9,536 bases of DNA, from the NCBI GenBank assembly GCA_937915725.1, contig CALGGV010000010.1, forward strand, positions 1 to 9,536, read 5' to 3'. How positions within the stretch are numbered: the stretch's first letter is position 1; every line of letters begins with the position of its first letter. The translations under genes and the position numbers were made by a program. Shown one piece after another: positions 1-9,058 of the stretch. Origin of the DNA: an uncultured Selenomonadales bacterium (GTDB taxonomy: Bacteria > Bacillota > Negativicutes > Selenomonadales > Selenomonadaceae). The notes under the pieces are model-generated. The model made no database searches and was not told the DNA's origin. It saw nothing but the letters and a program-made list of their open reading frames with translations.

Positions 1-1
1 A

Positions 2-1486
2 AATTTCGGAAAAAAACAGCGCGGGCAATTTTCGCACAACTCAATTTTTGAATGGGGATCTGCCGAAATTTGGCTTTATATTTTTATGCGCAATTTGCCC
101 ATCAACGAAACTTACAAAAAAGGAAATTCTCGCGCAGGTTGTTTACTTTGTCCAATGAGCGGCGAAAAAGCAAATTTTTTTAGAAATATTTCTTACTCAA
201 ATGAAATTGAAAAATTCATTGATTTAATACGCCAAAATATTAACATTGAAAATATTGATTCGTACATTGCAAACGGTGGCTGGTTAAATCGCAGAAATGG
301 CAGAGACCTTTTAAATAATCAAAAAAATTACTCTGAAGAAACAAGCGACGGATACATTTATATAAAAATTCCAAAGCCCAAAACTGATTGGCAAGAATGG
401 ATTAAGACACTCGGCGAAATTCCTTTTCCCTATGAAGTCGAAAAAAACGCGGCGGGGCTTATTGTCAAATTTAAGGAAGTTTATGCCAAAACGCCTAATA
501 TTAAAAATTTTAAATATGTTTTTCATAAAGTGGCGGCTTGCGAAGGTTGCGGCGTTTGTGAGGCAAATTGTCAACACGGCGCAATTTCTTTCAAAGGCGG
601 CTTTCACATTGACGAAAAAAAATGTGTTCACTGCTTACAGTGTCACGAACTTAACGCCGGCTGTTTGATTTTTGATTCTATAAAATTACCTACCGAAGGA
701 GCATTTAAAATGCAAGGTTTAAATACTTTTTCAGACCACGCGCCAAAATCTGAATGGCTTAAAAATTTTTTTGATAATCCTGAATTATTCTTAAATGAAA
801 ATACACTTGGAACAGTTCAAAATACAAAATTCAAACGTTTTCTTTATGATTCTGAATTTGTTGATAGAAAAAGTAAAAAGCCTACCGAATTTACCGAGTT
901 GGTAAAAAAAATTGGAACCAATACGCCGACGGCGTGGGGATTAATTTTGGTTAATCTTGTCTACAATAACGCGCAAATTCGCTGGTACGTTGAAAATTTG
1001 CCGCTGAATGAAGGAATTGCACGCGGAATTGTCGAAAGTAAACTTTTGGAAATTGGAGTTTCACGCGGAAATACTTTCTCTATCGTGAAGGCTTTTAAAC
1101 GATTGTGCGAAATTCCACTTGGTACAGAATTAAATTTTGGTACAACAACAAGTGAAGGGCGCAACCTTGCAACGCTTAAGCGCACAAAGGCAAGAGTTGA
1201 CGACGGGCGGGTTATATTATACGCGCTGTATAAATTTGCGGAGGCAACGGGCGGCTGGTATCAATTCAATTTAACGCGGTTGATGAATGATGCATATTCT
1301 GACGGTGTAAGTCCAACAAAAATTTTCGGTATAGATTATGAAGAAATGCAACAATTTTTGAACGGGCTGTCAACGAATTATCCTGAATTTATCAACGCAA
1401 CCTTTACGCACGGCTTAGAAAAAATTTCGCTTGTACCGGAAAAAACTTCGCAGGACGTTTTGTTTTTGTTTGACTCTAAGGGGTGA
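2..1486 (+). CDS. brxP: BrxP, PAPS reductase/DndC-like protein with ferredoxin and DUF4007-like domains (5'-truncated by window edge)
   Basis: The reading frame is open from base 2 without a start signal. The residues before the first ATG (base 86), such as FEWGSAEIWLYIF, are typical of the end of a PAPS-reductase/ATP-pyrophosphatase domain, so the true start and the P-loop-like SGGKDS region lie upstream; 494 residues are visible. Next come NLPINETYKKG and a GCLLCP motif (cysteines at bases 140 and 149), as in DndC-like proteins. Two ferredoxin-type cysteine clusters follow: CX2CX2CX3C (codons at 539, 548, 557, 569) and CX2CX2CX6C (623, 632, 641, 662). The rest, from about base 715, resembles DUF4007. 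The family is the hallmark of type 4 BREX and is related to DndC, which inserts sulfur into the DNA backbone in Dnd systems. A cytosolic redox or sulfur-transfer role is inferred. The 3' end abuts or overlaps brxC, indicating co-translation. The family call is firm; the exact chemistry is not shown by the sequence. Confidence 0.88.
   Translation, partial: NFGKKQRGQFSHNSIFEWGSAEIWLYIFMRNLPINETYKKGNSRAGCLLCPMSGEKANFFRNISYSNEIEKFIDLIRQNINIENIDSYIANGGWLNRRNGRDLLNNQKNYSEETSDGYIYIKIPKPKTDWQEWIKTLGEIPFPYEVEKNAAGLIVKFKEVYAKTPNIKNFKYVFHKVAACEGCGVCEANCQHGAISFKGGFHIDEKKCVHCLQCHELNAGCLIFDSIKLPTEGAFKMQGLNTFSDHAPKSEWLKNFFDNPELFLNENTLGTVQNTKFKRFLYDSEFVDRKSKKPTEFTELVKKIGTNTPTAWGLILVNLVYNNAQIRWYVENLPLNEGIARGIVESKLLEIGVSRGNTFSIVKAFKRLCEIPLGTELNFGTTTSEGRNLATLKRTKARVDDGRVILYALYKFAEATGGWYQFNLTRLMNDAYSDGVSPTKIFGIDYEEMQQFLNGLSTNYPEFINATFTHGLEKISLVPEKTSQDVLFLFDSKG
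1477..1486 (+). promoter_or_regulatory. Ribosome binding site deciding the brxC start
   Basis: The bases TAAGGGGTGA closely match the anti-Shine-Dalgarno complement TAAGGAGGTGA. They end 5 nt before a TTG at 1492. A GTG at 1483 lies inside this element and has no purine-rich site at proper distance upstream. The TTG is therefore the better start, and the ribosome site lies across the brxP stop codon (TGA 1484-1486), suggesting translational coupling. Confidence 0.6.
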
Positions 1487-1491
1487 AAATT

Positions 1492-4400
1492 TTGTCGCAC
1501 GAGGTAAATAATTATTTTGAGTTCTTTGACATTGACGAAGGCTACTACCCTGAAATAAATGAAAGTTCAATCAAAGACCCCAAAAACAAATGGCAAGAAA
1601 CTTTTCCGCATCGTGATATTGTCGAAATTTTGAAGTTATTGGAGCGCGCGCTTTCACGTACAGACAAAAAAAGTTTGTGGATTGAAGGCTCTTTCGGTAC
1701 AGGTAAATCAAGGATACTTTGGATGTTGCAAAATCTTTTGACGTGCTCTGAAAAAGACTTCGACGCTTATTTTGGCGAATACGAAAATTTGAAAAATGAA
1801 ATAGACCTGCGCGAAAGACTGCGCACAATTCGTAACGGAAAAGTTGTAACGGCGTCCCGCTACGCAACCGGCGATATTACCTCGACACAAAAATTAATCT
1901 TTGCAGTTTTTGAAAGTTTGACCACCGCACTTAGAAAAAACGGCTGTAAATTCGACGGCGCAAAAACCCTGCGCGGCAAAATCGCAAATTGGCTTGAAGC
2001 CGATGAAGCAAATTTTGAAATGTTCCGCGCCAAAATTAAAAAGCCCGAATACAGAATGTACCCAACTTTGGCAAATCGCCGCGTTGAAGATATTATCGAC
2101 AGGTTGAAAAATCCTAACCGTGAAGTTTCACAACTCGTCGAAGATATTTTAAAGCTCGGCGAAAAAGAAGGTATCCGCGCCTTCAATATCGATATGAAAG
2201 AATTAATCGACTGGATAACCGAAGTTTTGGCGGAAAATAAATTACAAGCTTTAATCTTGTTTTGGGATGAATTTTCAAAATTCTTTATCAATAACCGAAA
2301 TAACCTTGACGAATTTCAAAGATTGGCGGAGCTGTCCAATATTGCGCCCTTTTACCTTGTCATAGCAACGCACGAACAAGGAAGCCTTGCAAACAGCGGC
2401 GAACAAGATTTTCGTATTTTAAGCGACAGATTTAATACCAGAAATATTAAAATGCCCGACAATATCGCCTTTGAACTCATTGGGCACGCGCTTAAAATTA
2501 AAAAGACAGTTCAAAATGACTGGAATTGTCTTTCTGCCGCGTTGGCTGAACGTACCGCAGAGTCAAGAGAAGTAGTTGCAGAATTTATAAAAATTCGTGA
2601 CGAAAAAATTTTAAAAGGAATTTTGCCAATTCACCCCGTTGCCGCAATTATCCTTAAAAATCTTGCGTCTTATTTTGCCTCCAATCAGCGGAGCATTTTT
2701 AATTTTGTAAAAAACAGCGATCCGAATGTTAAAGCGTTCCAATATTTTATCGCCAATAAAAGTCCGGAAAACGGCGACCTTTTGACGGTAGATTATCTTT
2801 GGAATTTTTTTTATGAAAGTGGCACTGACGAAAACGGCGGCAACGTCGGACGTATGAATTTAAAGCCGTCAATTCGTGCAATTTTGGACTCCTACGCCTT
2901 AAACGCAGAAAATTTAAATCTTGATGAACAAGTTGTACTGAAGACAATTTTAATTTTTCAGGCAATAGATCAAGAATCACGCGGCGATATTGAACTTTTC
3001 CACCCGACCGAAAAAAATATTGAGCTTGCGTTTAAGGGCGTTTCAGATTTTGAAAACGGACGCGCCGTATCTATCGCAAATGATTTAGTACGCAAAGATA
3101 TTTTGTTTAAAAAGCCCGGCAAAGTTACAACTTTTGCAACTATGTCATTGAGCGGCGACTTTGCAGCTATTGAAGGTTTGAAAAAAGATATTATTGAAAA
3201 TGTAAGAACTGGCGAATTAATCGCAAGCGTCGATTTGTTGAAAAGTTTAAGAGAAAGTTTGACTACCGCGCAGAACGCACGCTACATTTTCCAAAATGTT
3301 ACTGCAGATAATTTTACCTTGACAATTAACCGCATGACAAATGAAACTGAAGATTATCACATTAAAGCGGTTGTTTGTTTCGCCCGCAATGAAAATGAGC
3401 AAAATAAAATTCAAAATTTGTTAAGCGGCGCGGTTAAAGATTCACGCTACAAAAGACTTGTTTTTCTTGACGCCTCGTCAAATTTGATGAACAGTGAAAT
3501 TTTTAATCGCTGGGTTGAAAATTCGGCAAATGAAAAATATTGGCGCGGCAAAGATAACGCCTTAGCCGACCAAATGAAAATTAACGCTACAGATTGTTTG
3601 AAGGAATGGCAAGCCGCTTTTTCAAACGGTTTTTTTGTTTACTACCCTGCAACCGAAATTGAAACCGAAATTCGCACGGGTATTTCTTGCCAAACTTCCC
3701 AACAAATTATCGACGAATTGAAAGATAACGTACGCAGGCTTTTTCCTTATTCTTTCGACGATGCGAATATTGCCGGTACGATTTTTCAAACGTCAAATTT
3801 GAAAAAATATTCCGAGATAGGAATTTTACAGCAGGAATACGCCTCCTTCAAAACAAACGCAATTAAAAAGGTTTTGGGCGATATTTGGCAAATTTCCGGC
3901 AAGTATTGGGAAATTTATTCAAATTTAAATATTTCACGTTTGAAAATTGAATTGGACGATTTTATTAAATCTGAAATTGAAAAAAATATTCGTGTTTCCT
4001 TTGAAGAAATTTTTAAATTTTTGTTGGAGCGCGGCTTTATGCCTGTTAATCTGTATGCCTTTTTGACGGGCTTTTTGCTGAAAGAATACGCGGCGGATCC
4101 TTACCGGTACAGCGCGGGAATTGACGGCAATATGGGCGGCGCAATGAGCGTTGAAAAATTGGCTGAATGTATAGGCGAAAGTATCAAGGAATTTTATATG
4201 CCCGCACGCAGTTACCGCCCAAAATATCTTGAAATTATGTCGCCGAATCAGCGGCAATTTATGGAATTTGCAACAAAAATTTTCGGCGTATCTGAAGATG
4301 TTTCGGTTGAGCAGAGCGCGCAGAAATTCCGCTTGAAATTAAAAAATTTGGGTTATCCTTTTTGGTGCTACGTGGACGCGGCGTCCGACAAATACAAGGA

Positions 4401-5691
4401 TTTTTTACATTTGCTGGCAGAAATTGCCAACTCAAAACAAGCTGTAAGTATTTCTGCATTGGCTGAACGCGCCGGACAATTTTTGACGAATAAGCCGGAA
4501 ACTTTCGACGATTTAAAAATTTTTCTGACAGAACAAAAAGGTCGTGAAATTTTTATAACTTTTATAAAAAATTTTGAAGGCGGAATAATTTTTGAATTGG
4601 AGCAAAAAATCGGAACAGATGACGTTGTTGAGGAATGCCGCCGCAGAATCACTTCAGGCGATGGAATTTGGCTGCACGATAAGGAAACCGCCGAAGAAGA
4701 TTTAAAAAAATTTATTATTGACTGCAAAATAATTGTCGAAAGTCAAAAATTCGTCGGCAACAGAAAATCTTTTAATTCCTGCGTTGCCGAGTGGAAAGAT
4801 TTCTGTGGGCGCAATTTGAAAATTCCTGTTGATATTATCAGCGATTATTGCCCGCCGTTAAAAGATTTTTTCGCCATTTTGAAAACAATATGTACGAAAA
4901 ATGAACTTCCACAAAAGCAAAGAGAAAATTTTTTGAATCAGCTGACAGAAAATGCAGATTTAATCAACGAAACAATTTCCGCGCCGATTAAAATTTTGCG
5001 TGAAAAATATTCTTTCCAACTTAGCGGCTTGACTGACAGCGAAATTAATTCTGTTTGGTATAATCTTTCTCATAAATCTTTTGCTGATTCTCAAGCGCAG
5101 TTTGTAAAAAATTTGAACGAATTGACGCAGAAAACCAAAAAAGCTCGCCTCAAAAATGAACTTATGGATTTATGGCGCAAGGTTGCAGGCGTCAAATTGC
5201 CCAACGAATGGTCTAAGGATAACCGCACGCCTATTTTGATAATCTTTCCAAAAAGTGAACTTGACAACGCAAAAAAAGTTTGTGATACGATTATTTCGGA
5301 GTACAAACCGGAAGAAAAAGATATTAAATTTGCGATTGATTATTTGAAAAAAAATTCTGCATACTTCGCCGCAATGAAAGATACTGAAAAAATCGAACGC
5401 GCCTTCAGAGAAAAAATTTTGGGCGAATACGACGTTTTGTTGGAAGATAACAATGAAATTCGTGACGCCTTGGAAACAAAATATTCAAATGACGCTTATA
5501 AATGGTACCCAAAATTTGGACTTGCTGAATTTATAAAAGAATTTGCCAAAAACAAATATTACAGCGGCGGCGCGTACGATAAATTAACTGAAAAAATTAT
5601 GCAAATGCCCAGCGAAAAGGCAAAAGAATTTCTGATTAAATTGCTTGATAAAAATTTTGAAGTCGGCTTAAAAATTTTGAGGGAGTCCTAA
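1492..5691 (+). CDS. brxC: BrxC/PglY-like giant P-loop ATPase of the BREX system
   Basis: This is a 1399-residue protein if TTG 1492 is the start, or 1402 residues from GTG 1483, which overlaps the brxP stop by 4 nt. Numbering from TTG, a Walker A motif GSFGTGKS lies at about 66-73 and a Walker B strand LILFWDE at about 254-260 (D259, E260). A sensor-like strand with IATHEQ follows near 291-296. This N-terminal AAA+ arrangement, followed by about 1000 residues of mainly helical charged sequence, is characteristic of BrxC/PglY, the large ATPase found in all BREX types. The family is required for BREX defence and is thought to couple ATP hydrolysis to DNA recognition or complex assembly; its precise role is unsettled. 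No signal peptide or membrane segment is seen, so it should be cytosolic. The gene lies between brxP and pglZ with a 1-nt gap to pglZ. The frame is intact and both nucleotide-binding motifs look functional. Confidence 0.9.
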   Translation: MSHEVNNYFEFFDIDEGYYPEINESSIKDPKNKWQETFPHRDIVEILKLLERALSRTDKKSLWIEGSFGTGKSRILWMLQNLLTCSEKDFDAYFGEYENLKNEIDLRERLRTIRNGKVVTASRYATGDITSTQKLIFAVFESLTTALRKNGCKFDGAKTLRGKIANWLEADEANFEMFRAKIKKPEYRMYPTLANRRVEDIIDRLKNPNREVSQLVEDILKLGEKEGIRAFNIDMKELIDWITEVLAENKLQALILFWDEFSKFFINNRNNLDEFQRLAELSNIAPFYLVIATHEQGSLANSGEQDFRILSDRFNTRNIKMPDNIAFELIGHALKIKKTVQNDWNCLSAALAERTAESREVVAEFIKIRDEKILKGILPIHPVAAIILKNLASYFASNQRSIFNFVKNSDPNVKAFQYFIANKSPENGDLLTVDYLWNFFYESGTDENGGNVGRMNLKPSIRAILDSYALNAENLNLDEQVVLKTILIFQAIDQESRGDIELFHPTEKNIELAFKGVSDFENGRAVSIANDLVRKDILFKKPGKVTTFATMSLSGDFAAIEGLKKDIIENVRTGELIASVDLLKSLRESLTTAQNARYIFQNVTADNFTLTINRMTNETEDYHIKAVVCFARNENEQNKIQNLLSGAVKDSRYKRLVFLDASSNLMNSEIFNRWVENSANEKYWRGKDNALADQMKINATDCLKEWQAAFSNGFFVYYPATEIETEIRTGISCQTSQQIIDELKDNVRRLFPYSFDDANIAGTIFQTSNLKKYSEIGILQQEYASFKTNAIKKVLGDIWQISGKYWEIYSNLNISRLKIELDDFIKSEIEKNIRVSFEEIFKFLLERGFMPVNLYAFLTGFLLKEYAADPYRYSAGIDGNMGGAMSVEKLAECIGESIKEFYMPARSYRPKYLEIMSPNQRQFMEFATKIFGVSEDVSVEQSAQKFRLKLKNLGYPFWCYVDAASDKYKDFLHLLAEIANSKQAVSISALAERAGQFLTNKPETFDDLKIFLTEQKGREIFITFIKNFEGGIIFELEQKIGTDDVVEECRRRITSGDGIWLHDKETAEEDLKKFIIDCKIIVESQKFVGNRKSFNSCVAEWKDFCGRNLKIPVDIISDYCPPLKDFFAILKTICTKNELPQKQRENFLNQLTENADLINETISAPIKILREKYSFQLSGLTDSEINSVWYNLSHKSFADSQAQFVKNLNELTQKTKKARLKNELMDLWRKVAGVKLPNEWSKDNRTPILIIFPKSELDNAKKVCDTIISEYKPEEKDIKFAIDYLKKNSAYFAAMKDTEKIERAFREKILGEYDVLLEDNNEIRDALETKYSNDAYKWYPKFGLAEFIKEFAKNKYYSGGAYDKLTEKIMQMPSEKAKEFLIKLLDKNFEVGLKILRES
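5679..5685 (+). promoter_or_regulatory. Ribosome binding site of pglZ
   Basis: GAGGGAG lies inside the last codons of brxC, 7 nt before ATG 5693. It supports that start and implies that translation of pglZ follows directly from brxC. Confidence 0.6.
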
Positions 5692-5692
5692 A

Positions 5693-7606
5693 ATGGAAAA
5701 TTTGACAACTAATGACGCCGCAAAAAAAATTAAAATCTACCTGCAACAAGATAATTTGCGCCCGTACTTTTTAATTTCTGACAACGCGGCAAAATTCAAC
5801 GAAATAAAAAAATTGCTCGGCAAAGATTTTGAGCCGGTTTACCTTTCTGAAATTTGCATGGGCGATTTTTTTTTGGACAGCGATTTATTTTTTGAAAGGC
5901 TACAAACGTTTGAAAGTAACGCGCTGATTTTCGGCTTGGGCGAATATGTTTATTTTACCGGCGATGAAAATATTTTGCGCAGGTTGCAGGACAGCAACTT
6001 TAATCATAAGGTTATTTTTTTTTGCCGTGGAATTTCAAATTTGCTTGAACGGCTCGCCGCGGAAGATATTAAATTTCGCACAAACAATCTTTGCAAAGTT
6101 GCCGGCAATGTAATTTTTTCTGTTACGAAATATCGCCCCGATATGAAAATTGAAACTGACGCCGATAATTTTGGCGAATTTTTAAAGCTTGTCGAAGGCG
6201 GAAAATTCAATTTGACGCTGAAAACTTTTCTGCCGCTTGAAAATGTTAAATCTGTAGAAAATTTCTATGACGCAGTTAAAATTCAGAATCCAAATTTAAA
6301 AATTTCTGCCGACGCTTTAAACGCGGAACAATGGCAGGAATATTTTTTTGACGACAACTGCAAAGGTTACGCGCTCGAACATTGGCGTACTTTTGCCGCG
6401 GGTTTTAAAAATCAAATTGCCGATTCATACTTAAAATATGTTTTCAGCATTTCAAAAACTTATGAAGATTATCAGCGAAATTTATTTTTTGCGCTGTTGG
6501 AAATTAAGGACGAAAAAACTTTTAATGAATTTTACGCCAAAAGAAAGGCGGCAGTCAAAAATATTTCTGCGCAATTTGTTTCAGAATATCTTGTACGGCT
6601 CAAAGATTTTTCAAACGCCGTAAAATATTTGACTGACAACACGGCGGCTGAACGCTACGCGATGATTCAAGCTGTACAGGGCAAGGAAAAAATTCTTGAG
6701 ATTCTCAAGAAAAATTTTCCCGCGCTGGAAGATTATTTGGCTGATTATAATTTTGACGACGCAGAAATTACAGAATATTTTCGGCAGTACAAGAAAATTA
6801 AAGTTTGCAATGTTGACGACGAAAATTTTAAAAATCAAGTGCAAAAATTTTCGATTGAACGCCCTTACAATAAATTTAAGACGCGGCGTGAAATTTTGGA
6901 AAGTGCCGACCAAAATGCAAAATTGTATTGGCTGGACGCGCTCGGCGTGGAATTTTTAAGTTACATTGAGGCGCGGGCAAAATTTTTGGGACTTTTTGTA
7001 AAAATTAAAGTCGCTCGCGCAGATTTACCAACTTTGACTTCTCAAAACAAAAATTTCTATGAAGAATGGCGCGGCGAAAAGTTCGATAAAAATTCGCAGT
7101 TGGACGATTTGAAACATTCGCAGGAAAATTTTGACGCGGCGGGTAAATGTTCAGCTCCAATTTATATTGATAATGAACTTCAAATAATTGACGCCGCGCT
7201 TGAGGAAATAAAAATTTCTTTGACTCAAAATGACACTGAAAAAATTATTTTGACTTCAGATCACGGAGCGAGCCGCCTTGCCGTAATGTACGGGCGTGAA
7301 ATTAATTACAGAATGATAACCGGCGGCGAACATTCCGGACGCTGTTGCCCGGTAAACGAAATTGACGAAAAGCCGCCCTGCGCGACCGAAGAAAACGGCT
7401 ATTGGGTATTGGCGAATTACGAAAGATTCAGCGGCGGGCGATTAAGTAGCATTGAAGTTCACGGCGGCGCAACCCTTGAAGAAATTTTAGTACCGGTAAT
7501 TGAAATTTCTTTGCTAGGCGCAAAAATTAAAACTAAAAATTTTTCAAAAGAAAAAATTTCTGCGCCGCTTAAAAAAGTCGATGAAGGCTTTGAATTTTTT
7601 GAATGA
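5693..7606 (+). CDS. pglZ: PglZ, alkaline phosphatase superfamily protein of the BREX system
   Basis: The 637-residue protein has a helical N-terminal half of no obvious motif and a C-terminal PglZ domain starting near residue 405. In order, this holds the strand LYWLDALGVEFL (D415, a probable metal ligand), LPTLTSQN (T447 or T449 in the place of the superfamily nucleophile), ILTSDHGASRL at about 519-529 (D523 and H524, metal ligands) and EVHGGATLEEILVPV with H590. These are the conserved metal-binding positions of the alkaline phosphatase fold. PglZ is, with BrxC, the signature component of BREX; purified family members have shown metal-dependent nuclease or phosphodiesterase behaviour, but the in vivo role is not fully settled. 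The start is an ATG one base after the brxC stop with a good upstream GAGGGAG. At 637 residues it is shorter than many type 1 PglZ proteins of about 850. The active site looks intact. Confidence 0.92.
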   Translation: MENLTTNDAAKKIKIYLQQDNLRPYFLISDNAAKFNEIKKLLGKDFEPVYLSEICMGDFFLDSDLFFERLQTFESNALIFGLGEYVYFTGDENILRRLQDSNFNHKVIFFCRGISNLLERLAAEDIKFRTNNLCKVAGNVIFSVTKYRPDMKIETDADNFGEFLKLVEGGKFNLTLKTFLPLENVKSVENFYDAVKIQNPNLKISADALNAEQWQEYFFDDNCKGYALEHWRTFAAGFKNQIADSYLKYVFSISKTYEDYQRNLFFALLEIKDEKTFNEFYAKRKAAVKNISAQFVSEYLVRLKDFSNAVKYLTDNTAAERYAMIQAVQGKEKILEILKKNFPALEDYLADYNFDDAEITEYFRQYKKIKVCNVDDENFKNQVQKFSIERPYNKFKTRREILESADQNAKLYWLDALGVEFLSYIEARAKFLGLFVKIKVARADLPTLTSQNKNFYEEWRGEKFDKNSQLDDLKHSQENFDAAGKCSAPIYIDNELQIIDAALEEIKISLTQNDTEKIILTSDHGASRLAVMYGREINYRMITGGEHSGRCCPVNEIDEKPPCATEENGYWVLANYERFSGGRLSSIEVHGGATLEEILVPVIEISLLGAKIKTKNFSKEKISAPLKKVDEGFEFFE

Positions 7607-7618
7607 CGGGTAAAGACA

Positions 7619-9058
7619 ATGGACAATAAACTAAAAAAAATTTTCGCCGATGCGGTAGTTTATAAAGATTTAAAAAACAGCAATTTTTTTTCTGCGCTAA
7701 GTTTGCCTTCGTTTATGCGGGATTGGCTTTTAAGGCGGTTTGAAGACAGCGATGGAAAATTTGACGCGGACGAACTTTCAAATTTTGTGCGTCAATTTAT
7801 CCCCAAAAAAGACGACTGGAAGGCGATAAAAAGCAAAATTGTTTTGGATAATGAGCGCGTGAAATTGCTTGCGAAAGTTTCAATAGAAATTGACATTGCA
7901 AACGGCGCGGCGTCATTTTCACTGCCGGATTTCGGACTTTCGGCGAAAGAAACTATGATTGACGAAAATATTTGGTACTTGTACAAAGATGAACTTGTTG
8001 GCGGGCGTGAAATTTGGGGAATGATTGAGCTTGGTTATCGCCCGCCGAATTATAATGCACGCCCAAAAATTCCCGGCAAAATTCGTCTATTGAAATTTAA
8101 AAATTTTTGCCCTTACACAATCGATTTGGAATTTTACAAAGACGCGCGGAAAAATTTTTCTTTTTCAGAATGGCTTGAAATACTTTTGGGAGCGATTGAC
8201 TACAACGCGGCAGGTTACGAAAATGAAGAAGAAAAACTTACAATGTTGACGCGGCTTTTACCTTTTGTCGAAAAAAATTTAAATCTGATTGAACTTGCGC
8301 CGAAAGGTACGGGCAAATCTTATATTTTTGGGCGTGTAAGTCGTTTTGGCTGGCTCTCAAGCGGCGGAATTATGAGCCGCGCCAAAATGTTTTACGATAT
8401 GCAGAAACTTCAAGAAGGGCTTGTTGCTTACAACGATTTTGTAACGCTTGACGAAGTGCAAACAATTTCTTTCAAAGATACTGACGAAATGCGCGCCGCC
8501 TTGAAAGGTTTTTTGGAAAACGGCGTTTACACTGTCGGCAACCATTCCAACAACGCGGAGGCTGGCGTTATTCTTTGCGGCAATATTTCAAAAAGTGTAA
8601 TGGATATGGACGGCGAAACAAATATGTTTGACGAATTGCCGCCGGTTTTTCATGAATCTGCACTTATCGAGCGTTTCCACGGCTTTATTAAGGGCTGGAA
8701 TATTCCGAGAATGAATGACGATATGAAAATTTGCGGCTGGGCTTTAAACTCTGAATATTTTTGCTCCATTTTGCACGAACTGCGCGACGATATAAGTTAC
8801 CGCGCCATTGTCGATAAAATTGTTAAAGTTCCCGAAAAATCTGACACGCGAGACACGGCGGCGATTAAAAGAATTGCGACGGCGTACTTGAAATTATTTT
8901 TTCCGAATGTAAGGCGCGTTGAAGACGTTGACAAAGAACTTTTCAGCCGTTACTGTTTGGAGCGCGCCGCCAAAATGCGGGCGATTATTAGAAAACAACT
9001 TGCCTTGCTTGATATTGAATACGCGGGCAAAGATATTCCGAAATTCGAGGTAATTTAA
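7619..9058 (+). CDS. brxL: BrxL-type AAA+ ATPase (short form without Lon protease domain)
   Basis: The 479-residue protein has a helical N-terminal region of about 200 residues and an AAA+ core. Walker A is APKGTGKS at 227-234, Walker B is FVTLDE at about 274-279 (D278, E279), and ALIERFHGFIKGW at about 348-360 is the conserved segment of the family, with R352 a candidate arginine finger. BrxL was named for similarity to Lon, and long homologues approach 680 residues. This one ends soon after the AAA+ lid, and no Lon-type PKDGPSAG catalytic motif can be found, so proteolysis is unlikely. Structural work on a related BrxL showed an MCM-like DNA-binding ring, so a DNA translocase or motor role in phage exclusion fits better. 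ATG 7619 is the first possible start after the in-frame pglZ stop, 12 nt downstream. Its ribosome site is weak (GGGT at 7608-7611), so it may depend on translation coming from pglZ. It is the last core BREX gene here. Confidence 0.88.
   Translation: MDNKLKKIFADAVVYKDLKNSNFFSALSLPSFMRDWLLRRFEDSDGKFDADELSNFVRQFIPKKDDWKAIKSKIVLDNERVKLLAKVSIEIDIANGAASFSLPDFGLSAKETMIDENIWYLYKDELVGGREIWGMIELGYRPPNYNARPKIPGKIRLLKFKNFCPYTIDLEFYKDARKNFSFSEWLEILLGAIDYNAAGYENEEEKLTMLTRLLPFVEKNLNLIELAPKGTGKSYIFGRVSRFGWLSSGGIMSRAKMFYDMQKLQEGLVAYNDFVTLDEVQTISFKDTDEMRAALKGFLENGVYTVGNHSNNAEAGVILCGNISKSVMDMDGETNMFDELPPVFHESALIERFHGFIKGWNIPRMNDDMKICGWALNSEYFCSILHELRDDISYRAIVDKIVKVPEKSDTRDTAAIKRIATAYLKLFFPNVRRVEDVDKELFSRYCLERAAKMRAIIRKQLALLDIEYAGKDIPKFEVI
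9047..9051 (+). promoter_or_regulatory. Ribosome binding site supporting a TTG start
   Basis: GAGGT lies in the last codons of brxL, 7 nt before TTG 9059. It supports TTG as the start of the small gene that begins on the base immediately after the brxL stop codon. Confidence 0.5.

Noticed and set aside
86..1486. ATG 86 as the true start of brxP
   Set aside because: The frame is open upstream to the window edge and encodes conserved PAPS-reductase-like residues; no ribosome site precedes the ATG.
1860..2291. A 143-codon open frame on the minus strand inside brxC (and several shorter ones elsewhere)
   Set aside because: It lies wholly opposite a strongly supported gene, has no domain-like motif and is rich in Ser/Phe/Leu as expected from the complement of Lys/Glu-rich, AT-rich coding sequence.
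5866..6023. Runs of nine T at 5866-5874 and 6015-6023 in pglZ, with similar runs of eight in brxL and the small gene, as phase-variation switches
   Set aside because: Such runs occur all through this AT-rich sequence, all frames are intact, and there is no concentration near gene starts.
7604..7620. The short gap between pglZ and brxL as a promoter site
   Set aside because: Only 12 nt separate the genes, and no -10/-35 pair stands out from the AT-rich background.
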